DNA of 64,000 bases. It comes from JAJXZJ01 sp050012855. GTDB taxonomy: Bacteria; Verrucomicrobiota; Verrucomicrobiia; Limisphaerales; J093. The stretch is taken from NCBI GenBank assembly GCA_050012855.1, contig JBEKGJ010000008.1, positions 1 through 64,000 of the forward strand, given 5' to 3'. The translations under genes and the position numbers were made by a program. Below the pieces are notes generated by a model. It was not told the DNA's origin. It worked only from the letters and a program-made list of their open reading frames with translations, and did not search any database. Below are positions 8,417 through 16,875 of the stretch, one piece after another (the stretch's first letter is position 1; the number at the start of each line of letters is the position of its first letter).

Positions 8417-10249
8417 ATGAAAACCCTCCTCCTTTCCGCCCTGCTGTTCGCGCTCGCGACGGTCCAGTCCGCCGGCGCCGGCTCTGCATTCAAGCACTTT
8501 GTCACCGTCAACGGGGATCAACTGGTCGAGGCGGGCCGGCCGTTCCGCTTTCTCTCCTTCGACATCCCGAACCTCCACCTGGTCGAGGACAATGTCGCCT
8601 TCGAGGCGTCGAGCGCGTGGCGGTGGCCGGACCGGTTCGAGATCAGGGACGCCCTCGAGTCGTTGCGCGAACAGGGCGGCACGGTCACCCGCTGCTACGT
8701 GCTGTCGGTGGTGCGCCCCGACGACGCCCCGGGCCTGCCCCGGCACGTGCTGGGACCGGGCCGCTTCAACGAAGAGGGCTTTCGCGCGCTGGACCAGGTG
8801 CTCGAGGTCGCCAACCACACCGGGGTGCGCCTCATCATCCCTTTCGTGGACAACTGGAACTGGTGGGGCGGCATCGCCGAGTATGCCCGCTTCCGCGGGA
8901 AACCCAAGGAGGCCTTCTGGACCGATCCCGAGGTAATCGCCGATTTCAAGCAGACCATCCGCTTCCTCGTGACCCGCACGAACACGGTGACCGGCGTGCC
9001 TTATCGCGATGATAAAGCAATCCTATGCTGGGAAACCGGCAACGAGATCCAGTCGCCCGCCGCCTGGACGCGCGCGATCGCGGCGTTCATCAAGAGCCTG
9101 GACCGGAATCATCCGGTGATGGACGGCTTCAACGCGACCGAATTGCGCGAAGAATCCCTCGCGATGCCCGAGGTGGACCTCGTGACGACGCATCATTATC
9201 CCGGCGGCCGGAAATCGTTCGCCGACTTGATCCACGAGAACTGGCAGAAGGCCAAAGGCCGCAAGCCCTACGTCGTGGGCGAGTTCGGTTTCGTCGAGAC
9301 CCCGGCGATGATCGCCGCCATGCAGGCGGTGCGCGACACCGGCGCCGCGGGCGGCCTGCTCTGGAGCCTGCGCTTCCGCAACCGCGACGGCGGGTTCTAC
9401 TGGCACTACGAGCCCGCCGGCGGCAACAAGTACAAGGCCTTCCACTGGCCCGGATTCCCCACCGGCGCCGAGTACGACGAGATCGAGCTCCTGTCCCGGC
9501 TGCGGGAACAGGCCTTCGCCATCCGCGGCCTGCCGCTGCCGAAGCCGCACGTGCCCGCGGCGCCCCGCTTGCTGCCGATCAGCGATGTGGCCGCCATCTC
9601 CTGGCAGGGCGCCGTCGGCGCCATCAGCTACCAGGTGGAGCGGGCCCCCGCGAAGAACGGGCCGTGGAGAGTCGCCGGCGATAACGTGGATGAAACCGCC
9701 GTGCAGTACCGGCCGCTGTTCGCCGACACCGCCGCCGGTCCCGGGAAATGGTTTTACCGCGTGCGCTCCCGGAACAACGCCGGCACTTCCGACCCATCCG
9801 CGCCCGTTGGACCCGTGACGGTGACCCACGGCACGCTGGTGGACGAGTTCGCCGACTTCGCGCACATCCAGTCGCACTCGGGAACGCTTTCGTTCGAGAC
9901 GCACGACTGTCGCAAGGCGCTCGAGGATGCCACGCGCCTGGCCGGCGGCCCCGGCAGCGCGATCTTTTATCAACTGCCTGGTCCCATCGCGCAGGTCTGG
10001 CTCTACGCCTTCTTCACGGACAAGCCGGCGGATTTCACCTTCGCCGTGTCGGCCGACGGCGCGCAATACACGGCCCTGCCGGTCGGGGAGAAGCACGTGC
10101 GCGGTGGCGGGGGCAGCGATTACGGCTATTGGGCGCCGGCGTTCTATCAGGTTCGCCCGGTCGGGCCCGCCGCCCGCCGGCTGCGGATCGAGTTCGGCGC
10201 CGAGGCGCAATTGTCGCGGATCGAGATCCAGTATGGTCTTGCCCCGTGA
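8417..10249 (+). CDS. GH5-type endo-beta-mannanase-like enzyme, secreted
   Basis: 610 residues from ATG 8417, with signal peptide MKTLLLSALLFALATVQSAG. Residues ~30-375 form a clan-A TIM barrel typical of GH5 mannanases: LSFDIPNLHL, VDNWNWWGG, acid/base Glu210 in WETGNEIQ and nucleophile Glu289 in VVGEFGF. A fibronectin-III-like module follows at ~385-470 (ISWQGAVGAISYQVERA, WFYRVRSRNNAG), then a discoidin-like beta domain to the end (FYQLPGPIAQVWLY, LSRIEIQYG). This makes it longer than a bare catalytic domain. It should cleave internal beta-1,4-mannosidic bonds outside the cytoplasm. The next gene overlaps its 3' end by 17 bp, and the operon context (2-epimerase, GH130) strongly supports mannan as substrate. 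Confidence 0.85.
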   Translation: MKTLLLSALLFALATVQSAGAGSAFKHFVTVNGDQLVEAGRPFRFLSFDIPNLHLVEDNVAFEASSAWRWPDRFEIRDALESLREQGGTVTRCYVLSVVRPDDAPGLPRHVLGPGRFNEEGFRALDQVLEVANHTGVRLIIPFVDNWNWWGGIAEYARFRGKPKEAFWTDPEVIADFKQTIRFLVTRTNTVTGVPYRDDKAILCWETGNEIQSPAAWTRAIAAFIKSLDRNHPVMDGFNATELREESLAMPEVDLVTTHHYPGGRKSFADLIHENWQKAKGRKPYVVGEFGFVETPAMIAAMQAVRDTGAAGGLLWSLRFRNRDGGFYWHYEPAGGNKYKAFHWPGFPTGAEYDEIELLSRLREQAFAIRGLPLPKPHVPAAPRLLPISDVAAISWQGAVGAISYQVERAPAKNGPWRVAGDNVDETAVQYRPLFADTAAGPGKWFYRVRSRNNAGTSDPSAPVGPVTVTHGTLVDEFADFAHIQSHSGTLSFETHDCRKALEDATRLAGGPGSAIFYQLPGPIAQVWLYAFFTDKPADFTFAVSADGAQYTALPVGEKHVRGGGGSDYGYWAPAFYQVRPVGPAARRLRIEFGAEAQLSRIEIQYGLAP

Positions 10250-11456
10250 AACCCGGCTCGCCGCCGGGGCGCGACGCGAGCTGCTCGAGAACATCCTGCC
10301 GTTCTGGCGGCGCCACGCCGTGGATCACGCCCACGGCGGCTTCGTGGCCGAACTCGCGAACGATCTCCGCCCCGCGCCCGCGGCCGGCAAGGGACTGATC
10401 CTCAACACGCGCATTTTGTGGACGTTTGCCGCGGCGTCACATTACACCGGCAACGCCACCGACCGCGTGCTGGCCCGCCGCGCGTTGGACTACCTGGTCA
10501 CGCATTTCCGCGACCCGGAACACGGCGGCCTGTTTTGGGAGCTGGATCCGGAAGGACGCGTGCGCGACGACGGCAAGAAGATCTATGGCCAGGCGTTCGG
10601 CATTTATGCCCTGGCCGAATACGACCGCGTGTTTGGCGATCCCGCGGCGCGGGGACTGGCGATCGAGTTGTTTCATTTGATCGAAAGGCACAGCCGTGAT
10701 CCGGTGGCCGGTGGGTACCTTGAGTCGCTGACCCGTGACTGGCAACCCGCGGCCGACATGCGGCTCAGCGACCAGGACGCGAACGAGAAGAAATCCATGA
10801 ACAACCACCTCCACGTGCTGGAGGCGTACACAAACCTTTACCGCGTCTGGGCCGACCCCGTCCTCACCGCGCGGCTGCGCGAGCTGATCGGAGTTTTCCA
10901 ACACCACATCGCGTTTCCCGACGGAAGCCATTTCCACCATTTCTTCGACGAGGCGTGGCGGCCGAAGTCCGACCGCTACACGTTCGGCCATGACATCGAG
11001 GGAAGCTGGCTCCTGTGCGAGGCGGCGGAGGTGCTGGGCGATCCGGCTTTGCTCGCCGTGGTGCGGACACTGGCCGTGCGGCTTGCCCGCGCCGTCCTGC
11101 ACGAGGGCGTGGACACGGATGGCGGGCTGCTCTATGAGGGGCGCGGCGGTCGCATCATCAACGATGCCAAGGAATGGTGGCCGCAGGCCGAGGCGGTGGT
11201 CGGGTTCTACAACGCCTGGCAGCTCACGCGCGACGAGGCTTTTCTTGACGCCGCCGCGCGGTGCTGGCAGTTCATCCAAGACCGCCTGGTGGACCGGGTC
11301 CACGGCGAATGGTTCTGGCGCGTGGCGCGCGACGGCACGCCCGACCTCGCGCCGCCGAAGGTTTCGATGTGGAAGTGTCCGTATCATAACGGACGCTGTT
11401 GTTTGGAAGTCATCCGCCGGGTGGCGGATGAGCCTCAGCCACCGAATCAGCCATGA
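10233..11456 (+). CDS. AGE-family disaccharide epimerase (cellobiose/mannobiose 2-epimerase)
   Basis: 407 residues from ATG 10233 (MVLPRETRLAAG), overlapping the GH5 gene. An (alpha/alpha)6-barrel of the N-acylglucosamine 2-epimerase superfamily. The three signature histidine motifs of cellobiose 2-epimerases are present: NNHLHVLEAY near residue 192, GHDIEGSWLL near 252 and KCPYHNGRCCLE near 383. These enzymes convert the reducing-end sugar of beta-1,4-disaccharides at C2. In the known mannan pathway, mannobiose becomes mannosyl-glucose, the substrate of the GH130 enzyme encoded next (its ATG overlaps this gene's 3' end by 4 bp). No signal peptide, so cytoplasmic. Mannobiose is the likely physiological substrate (inference from operon). 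Confidence 0.9.
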   Translation: MVLPRETRLAAGARRELLENILPFWRRHAVDHAHGGFVAELANDLRPAPAAGKGLILNTRILWTFAAASHYTGNATDRVLARRALDYLVTHFRDPEHGGLFWELDPEGRVRDDGKKIYGQAFGIYALAEYDRVFGDPAARGLAIELFHLIERHSRDPVAGGYLESLTRDWQPAADMRLSDQDANEKKSMNNHLHVLEAYTNLYRVWADPVLTARLRELIGVFQHHIAFPDGSHFHHFFDEAWRPKSDRYTFGHDIEGSWLLCEAAEVLGDPALLAVVRTLAVRLARAVLHEGVDTDGGLLYEGRGGRIINDAKEWWPQAEAVVGFYNAWQLTRDEAFLDAAARCWQFIQDRLVDRVHGEWFWRVARDGTPDLAPPKVSMWKCPYHNGRCCLEVIRRVADEPQPPNQP

Positions 11457-12655
11457 CCGTCAACGAATTCAACGAGCGCGTGCGGCAGCTTTTCCGCGAG
11501 CACGAAGTCCTGATCGCGCGGCCCAACGGGCTTCGGCCCGGCGGCAACGGTGTGTTCGACCGCCATCAACACCCGGTGCTGACGGCCGCGCATACGCCGG
11601 TCTTCTGGCGCTATGACCTGGATCACGCCACCAATCCGCACCTACTCGAGCGCCTGGGCATCAATGCGGTGTTCAATCCCGGCGCCATCGAGTTCGACGG
11701 CCGGATCTGCCTGGTGGCGCGCGTCGAAGGCGTGGATCGCAAGAGCTTCTTCGCCGTCGCCGAGAGCATCAGCGGCACGGAACGCTTCCGCTTCCGCGAC
11801 CGTCCGGTAGTCCTGCCGGAGACGGATGATCCCGACATCAATGTCTATGACATGCGCCTTGTGCGGCACGAGGACGGCTGGATTTACGGCCTGTTTTGCA
11901 CCGAGCGCCGCGATCCCAAGGCGCCGCGTGGCGATCTTTCGTCCGCGGTGGCCCAATGCGGCATCGTCCGCACCCGCGACCTGACGGCGTGGGAGCGGTT
12001 GGACGATCTCAAGACCCCGTCGCCCCAGCAGCGCAACGTGGTGCTGCTCCCGGAATTCGTGGGCGGCCGGTACGCGTTCTACACGCGGCCGCAGGATGGT
12101 TTCATTGACACGGGTTCCGGCGGCGGGATTGGCTGGGCGCTGGCCGAGGACATCCGGCACGCCGTGACCGGCCCGGAGAAGATCGTCCATGATCGCAAAT
12201 ATCATACGATCTATGAGGTGAAAAACGGGCTGGGGCCGGCCCCGATCAAGACATCCGACGGCTGGTTGCATCTCGCTCATGGCGTGCGCAACACGGCCGC
12301 CGGCCTGCGTTACGTGCTGTACCTCTTCATGACCGCGCTCGACGATCCGAGCCGGCTGATCCAGGAACCGGGCGGTTACTTGCTGGCGCCGCAGGACGAG
12401 GAACGCGTGGGCGACGTCTCGAACGTCACCTTCTCGAACGGCTGGGTTGCGCGGGCCGATGGCCAGGTCCTCCTGTATTACGCGTCGAGCGACACGCGTT
12501 GCCATGTCGCTACGACCACGGTGGCGAAGCTGGCCGATTATTGCCGCAACACGCCGCCCGATCCGTTACGTTCCGCCGCATGTGTGCGGCAACGCCTCGA
12601 TCTGATCGAGCGCAACCTCGAACTGCTGCGCCGCCCTCCGTTCCTGGGACGTTGA
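11453..12655 (+). CDS. GH130 4-O-beta-D-mannosyl-D-glucose phosphorylase
   Basis: 400 residues, cytoplasmic (no signal). A five-bladed beta-propeller of family GH130: RPNGLRPGGNGVFDR, NPHLLERLGINAVFNPGAIE, LVARVEGVDRKSFFA, PETDDPDINVYDMRL (carrying the general-acid Asp), QRNVVLLPE and HDRKYHTIYEVKNGLGPAP. This pattern fits subfamily 1, mannosylglucose phosphorylase, which splits Man-beta-1,4-Glc with phosphate into mannose 1-phosphate and glucose. Start overlaps the epimerase stop by 4 bp. With the epimerase it forms the classical intracellular mannobiose route. Related GH130 members act on mannooligosaccharides or mannosyl-GlcNAc, so the exact acceptor needs assay. Confidence 0.92.
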   Translation: MTVNEFNERVRQLFREHEVLIARPNGLRPGGNGVFDRHQHPVLTAAHTPVFWRYDLDHATNPHLLERLGINAVFNPGAIEFDGRICLVARVEGVDRKSFFAVAESISGTERFRFRDRPVVLPETDDPDINVYDMRLVRHEDGWIYGLFCTERRDPKAPRGDLSSAVAQCGIVRTRDLTAWERLDDLKTPSPQQRNVVLLPEFVGGRYAFYTRPQDGFIDTGSGGGIGWALAEDIRHAVTGPEKIVHDRKYHTIYEVKNGLGPAPIKTSDGWLHLAHGVRNTAAGLRYVLYLFMTALDDPSRLIQEPGGYLLAPQDEERVGDVSNVTFSNGWVARADGQVLLYYASSDTRCHVATTTVAKLADYCRNTPPDPLRSAACVRQRLDLIERNLELLRRPPFLGR

Positions 12656-12666
12656 ACCGTTTTCAC

Positions 12667-14118
12667 ATGAAGTCGCTGAGTTCATGGTCATGGGCCCGCC
12701 GGTTGGGCGGGCTGTGGTTGCTCGCAGTCGCGGCCCGCGTGCTCGCGAGTGAGGCGGCCAGCGGGGCAACCACGGAGGTGCGGCCAGCCGACAACGGGGC
12801 CGCGCTGGTCAATCCCGGCATGGGTTGGGTGCTGCACTTCTATGACAATGTTCCCGCGAATTACGGTTCCCGGCTCGAACCTGCCGACACCGTGGACGAC
12901 TTCCCCGGCTTGGCGGTCGTTTATCTCCGCATCCCGTGGTCGTATCTCGAGCCGCAGGAGGGCGGGTTCAACTGGTCGGTGCTCGACACCCCGGCGCAGC
13001 GTTGGATCGCCAAAGGCAAACAGGTGGCCCTGCGGATTTCCTGCACCGAATCGTGGATGCGCTGGGCCACGCCGGAGTGGGTCCAGCGCGCGGGCGCGAA
13101 GGGCTACAACTTCACCCCCGGCAAGGAACAGGCGGACGGTCCCTATTGGGAGCCGGAGTACGATGACCCGGTGTTTCTGGCGAAGCTGGATCATTTTCTG
13201 GCCGCGCTGGGGACACGCTATGATGGCAACCCCGAGGTGGCCTTCGTGGACGTCGGTTCGTTTGGCGTATGGGGCGAAGGACACACCTGGGCCAGCACCC
13301 AGCGAAAATGGCCCGCCAGCACCCTCATCCGGCATATTGACCTGTATCGAAAATACTTCCCCCGGACGCTGCTCGCGGCCAATGACGATTTCAGCTTCCA
13401 GGGTGAGGAGACCATCCGCCACGCCGCGACCGCCGGTCTCACGTTGCGCGACGACAGCATCCTGGTGCAGGGCGGGACGAACGCCTATTTCCACGCCGCG
13501 ATGGCGCAGGCCTTCTGGCCACACCGGCCGGTGATTCTCGAAAGCGAACACTTCGGTGGCTCGCGTGACCGGGGCAACTGGAAGGATGGGGCGCAATACC
13601 TGCAGGCCGTGGAGGATTACCACGCGAGCTACGTTTCGATCCACTGGTGGCCCCGCGAATTTCTGGCGGAGAATCGTGAGCTGGTTGCCCGGATCAATCG
13701 CCGCCTCGGTTACCGGCTGCAACTCACGGTGGCGGCGTGGCCCGCAGTGGTAGCCGCGGAAGCCGGTTGGCGCGTCACGTCGCAATGGCGCAATGCCGGT
13801 GTGGCCCCGTGTCTGCCGGGTGGCTTTCCAGCGTTCACGCTCAAGGATGACCACGGCGGCCTTGCGGGCGTCTTCGTGGACGACGCGTTCGAGGTGCGCG
13901 AACTCCCGGTGGGCGCGCCGGGCACGGCGGTGGCACGGCCCCAGGCAAAGACATTTCGCGTGCCGTTCAACCTGAAGCCGGGAAATTATACGGTGTGGGT
14001 GTCGCTCGGCACCCGGACCGGCACGCCGAGGCTTGCGCTGCCGCTGGACGGCGACGATGGACAGCATCGCTACCGGCTGGGAACCTTGCGGGTGACCGGG
14101 CTGCCGGCCGGACCCTAG
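12667..14118 (+). CDS. DUF4832 protein, secreted TIM-barrel glycosidase-like
   Basis: 483 residues from ATG 12667, 11 bp after the GH130 gene. The N-terminus MKSLSSWSWARRLGGLWLLAVAARVLA looks like a signal peptide. Residues ~45-370 resemble a glycosidase TIM barrel (NPGMGWVLHFYDN, VVYLRIPWSYLEPQEG, VDVGSFGVWGEGHTW, ILESEHFGG). The C-terminal ~110 residues match the DUF4832 beta-sandwich (SQWRNAGVAPCLPG, GNYTVWVSLG). No biochemical activity is firmly known to me for the family. Its place as last gene of the mannan operon suggests a role on mannan side chains or oligosaccharides (inference). Its TAG stop shares the CTAG palindrome with the stop of the convergent parvulin gene. Confidence 0.82.
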   Translation: MKSLSSWSWARRLGGLWLLAVAARVLASEAASGATTEVRPADNGAALVNPGMGWVLHFYDNVPANYGSRLEPADTVDDFPGLAVVYLRIPWSYLEPQEGGFNWSVLDTPAQRWIAKGKQVALRISCTESWMRWATPEWVQRAGAKGYNFTPGKEQADGPYWEPEYDDPVFLAKLDHFLAALGTRYDGNPEVAFVDVGSFGVWGEGHTWASTQRKWPASTLIRHIDLYRKYFPRTLLAANDDFSFQGEETIRHAATAGLTLRDDSILVQGGTNAYFHAAMAQAFWPHRPVILESEHFGGSRDRGNWKDGAQYLQAVEDYHASYVSIHWWPREFLAENRELVARINRRLGYRLQLTVAAWPAVVAAEAGWRVTSQWRNAGVAPCLPGGFPAFTLKDDHGGLAGVFVDDAFEVRELPVGAPGTAVARPQAKTFRVPFNLKPGNYTVWVSLGTRTGTPRLALPLDGDDGQHRYRLGTLRVTGLPAGP

Positions 14119-15119
14119 AAATACCGGACGAAGGATTTGGCCTTCAGACGCTCGACCCACTGCTTTTGGAGCCGCTTGCGCTCCTCCAGTTTGAGCGTGG
14201 ACTCGAGTTCGTTGTGGACCTCGGACAGGGTCTTGAAGTGGGCCGGTTTAAACTCCTCGACCAGCACGATCCAGGAAGCCTCACCGGTTTCGATCACGCC
14301 GCTGTGCTGGCCCGGCTTGACCTTGCGGATGGCCTCATCGAGCTGCTTCTGGTAATGCTCCTTTTCCAGTTCCACCCAGTCGCGGTCGCCCCCCTTGGCG
14401 CGGTACGTGTCCTCGGAATACACGCCTGCCATCTCGGCGAAGCTGGCGCCATTGTCGAGCTTCGCGAGGATTTCCTCCGCCAGCTTGCGCGCGCCATCGG
14501 CGGTGTTCTTCCCGGCGTGGTTGATCATGATGATGCGCAGCTTGTATTCGTTCTCGACCTTGAACTCCTCCTGATGCTCGGCGTAATACTTCTCAACGCG
14601 GTGGGGTGAAATGATGATCTTGGACTCCGGCACCTTGAACTGGTGCATGAGGATCAGGATCAAGTCCTCCCGGACCTGCTCCTTCCACCACTCGAAGGTT
14701 TGCCCTTCACTCCGCAGCCCGCGCACGAGCGTGGTGCGGTCGCCGGCCTTTTCACGGATCCGTTTCGCGAGTTCGTCTTCAAACAGACTTTCCGGGAGGA
14801 TGTAGCCGGCGGTCTTGAATTCCTGGAGGATCAACTTCCGCTCGACCAGGTGCTCGAGCCCGTCGGTGGTCAACTTGGCCACCTCGCGCCGCAGCACGTC
14901 CGGCTGGTAGCGGTAACGGTCCATCAACACGTTGACCGGATCGTTCACGTAGGCGAACAGGTCCTTCCGGGTGATCACCTGATCGCCGACAATCGCCACC
15001 ACGCCGTTGACAATGTTCCCGCCGGACGCCAGCGCGTTGGTGGAACCCGGGGCGGTTTCGGCGCGCCCAGATCCCCCGATCAGGACGGCGCCAAGCAGAA
15101 GGTTAAGCCACAGTTTCAT
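14115..15119 (-). CDS. SurA/PpiC-type peptidyl-prolyl isomerase, exported
   Basis: 334 residues from ATG 15119 (MKLWLNLLLGAVLIGG, a clear signal peptide); an in-frame ATG at 15233 would place 38 non-hydrophobic residues ahead of it and is rejected. After the signal comes a SurA_N-like region (GVVAIVGDQVITRKDLFAYV, LERKLILQEF, then LFEDELAKRIREK). A parvulin domain follows around residues 195-290 (YKLRIIMINH, EEILAKLDNGASFAEMAGVYSEDT, GGDRDWVELE, KVKPGQHSGVIETGEASWIV). The likely role is a periplasmic chaperone/isomerase for outer-membrane proteins. It converges on the DUF4832 gene with overlapping stop codons. Confidence 0.88.
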   Translation of the reverse strand: MKLWLNLLLGAVLIGGSGRAETAPGSTNALASGGNIVNGVVAIVGDQVITRKDLFAYVNDPVNVLMDRYRYQPDVLRREVAKLTTDGLEHLVERKLILQEFKTAGYILPESLFEDELAKRIREKAGDRTTLVRGLRSEGQTFEWWKEQVREDLILILMHQFKVPESKIIISPHRVEKYYAEHQEEFKVENEYKLRIIMINHAGKNTADGARKLAEEILAKLDNGASFAEMAGVYSEDTYRAKGGDRDWVELEKEHYQKQLDEAIRKVKPGQHSGVIETGEASWIVLVEEFKPAHFKTLSEVHNELESTLKLEERKRLQKQWVERLKAKSFVRYF

Positions 15120-15526
15120 TCTCTCATCGGCGAGAATAGAGGCGTCCAGCGGGCTGGTCAAGAACGCCCGGAGAATGGCGAGTTGCGCGTTGCGAGGGTC
15201 GAAGTTCGGATGGGGATGAGTTTCGAGTTTCAAGTTTCAAGATTCAAGTGCAGCCAGTTCACCTTGGTCATCGGTGTTCATCTGTGTCCATCTGGTCAGT
15301 ACGGGAAGGCCAAGCCGGCTCGCGGGGACGCTCCGCCAGGGAATTGCGAGTTGCGAATTTTGAGGGTCGAATTCGTGAGGGTTTGTGAGGTCGGGCGGCG
15401 AGGTTTGCCGCGACCCTGCTCCGGCCGCTCAACTCTCAACTCACCACCCTCTCAACTTTCCCGCCGGCTCGCGAGGACGCCCGCACCGACCTGGAGAAAT
15501 GCGAGGTTCGGGCTTCGAGTGTCGCG
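15120..15526. repeat. Intergenic space filled with dispersed repeats
   Basis: About 400 bases without a gene. Bases 15339-15487 match 6298-6446 (GAATTGCGAG, GTGAGGGTTTGTGAGGT, CGCGACCCTGCTCCGGCCGC, CTCAACTCTCAAC, GGCTCGCGAGGACGC). Partial extra copies of its ends lie at 15167-15215 and 15493-15530. A second word, TCATCGGTGTTCATCTGTGT at 15267-15290, resembles 31650-31678. The space must also hold the promoters of the parvulin gene and the end of rsmB. Confidence 0.75.
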
Positions 15527-16828
15527 TCAGGACACGACCCGGCGGAACCCGGCCACGAACGCCCCGTCCGCGTCAACCGCTCCGGGAATAATCATCCGTT
15601 CCGCCGTGCGAGCGAACTCCGGGTGCCGCGTGAGGAACGCGGCGACGACTTCCGTGTTCTCCTCCGGTTCGATGCTGCATGTGCTGTACACGAGTGTCCC
15701 GTCGGGCCGGACGCGCGACGCCGCGCGTTCGAGCAACGACAACTGTGCCGCCGCCTGCCGACCAAGATCCTCCGGGCGGAGCCGCCAACGCACGTCCACC
15801 CGCCGGCGCAACACCCCGGTGTTCGAGCACGGGGCATCCACCAGCACCCGGTCGAACAGAACCGGCGGCTGGGCGTCGAGCTGGGCGCTGTCCACGGCGC
15901 TTACGATCGTGGCGCCCAGCCGGGCGCAATTCTCGCGCAACCGCTCGAGCCGGTCGGGCGAACTGTCCACCGCCACGATCCGGCCCTGGTTTTGCATCTG
16001 CTGGGCGATGAACGTCGTCTTCCCTCCCGGGGCCGCGCACAAGTCCAGCACCGCTTCGCCGGGCTGCGGATCGAGCAGGCGCACCGCCAGCAGCGTGCTC
16101 GGATCCTGCACGTAAAACCACCCTTCGCGCAGGCTCGACAGCGAGGCCAGCGACGGGTGGGCCTTGAGCTCGAACACGAGGTTTTCCGGCACCCAGTCCC
16201 ACCTTCCGAAATCGTAGGCGACCTCCTCCTCGCGCCAGCGCTCAAGGAGCCGGCCGGTGTCGGTGCGGAGCAGGTTGGCGCGGGCGAAGGTCCGCGGCGG
16301 TGTGTTGTTCCACTCCAGCAGGCGGGTCACGGTCGCCGCGTCGTGCCGCTGCTGCCAGCGTTCCACCAGCCAGGCCGGATGCGACCAACCCGTGGCGGGA
16401 TCGGTGGTTTTCAGGTCGGCGAGCAGCTTCCGGGTGGCTTCCCGGTCCCGGGCGTAACCGCGCAGCACGGCGTTGACGAAACCGGCCTGCGGGCCAAAGC
16501 CGGCCGCACGGGCGAGTTCCACGGTTTCGTTCACCGCGGCGTGGTCGGGCACGCGGTCGAGCCAGAAAAGCTGGTAGAGCCCGAGGCGGAGCAGGGTGCC
16601 CAGGGCCGGCTTCTGGTCGCGACCCTCCGTGCGGCGGGCAATCAGCCAGTCGAGGGTCGCCTGCCAGCGGGCGACGCCGTAGGTGAGTTCCTGGGCGAGC
16701 GCGCGGTCGGGCGCGGACAGCCGGGCGGGCGCCAGCGCGGCCTCGAGCAGGTTCTCGACGAAGTCGGCGCCGCTTTGGCGGCGGCGGAGGACCTCGAAGG
16801 CAATTTCTCTTGGTTTCTGCGACCGCAC
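15527..16828 (-). CDS. rsmB: 16S rRNA (cytosine-C5) methyltransferase RsmB
   Basis: 433 residues. The N-terminal NusB-like helical domain is at ~1-140 (REIAFEVLRRRQSGADF, LAQELTYGVARW, LLRLGLYQLFWLDRVPDHAAVNE). The C-terminal Rossmann methyltransferase has the SAM motif LDLCAAPGGKT, motif IV DAPCSNTG and the catalytic-region STCSIEPEEN, giving the two cysteines of RNA m5C enzymes. It modifies C967 of 16S rRNA in the family model. The start at 16828 leaves 47 bp to the divergent Gre-like gene, so the two likely share a promoter region. Confidence 0.93.
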   Translation of the reverse strand: MRSQKPREIAFEVLRRRQSGADFVENLLEAALAPARLSAPDRALAQELTYGVARWQATLDWLIARRTEGRDQKPALGTLLRLGLYQLFWLDRVPDHAAVNETVELARAAGFGPQAGFVNAVLRGYARDREATRKLLADLKTTDPATGWSHPAWLVERWQQRHDAATVTRLLEWNNTPPRTFARANLLRTDTGRLLERWREEEVAYDFGRWDWVPENLVFELKAHPSLASLSSLREGWFYVQDPSTLLAVRLLDPQPGEAVLDLCAAPGGKTTFIAQQMQNQGRIVAVDSSPDRLERLRENCARLGATIVSAVDSAQLDAQPPVLFDRVLVDAPCSNTGVLRRRVDVRWRLRPEDLGRQAAAQLSLLERAASRVRPDGTLVYSTCSIEPEENTEVVAAFLTRHPEFARTAERMIIPGAVDADGAFVAGFRRVVS

Positions 16829-16875
16829 TTCGTAATAATGCCGATGGCGCCGCTCGCAAGCGAGTGGAAACCGAT

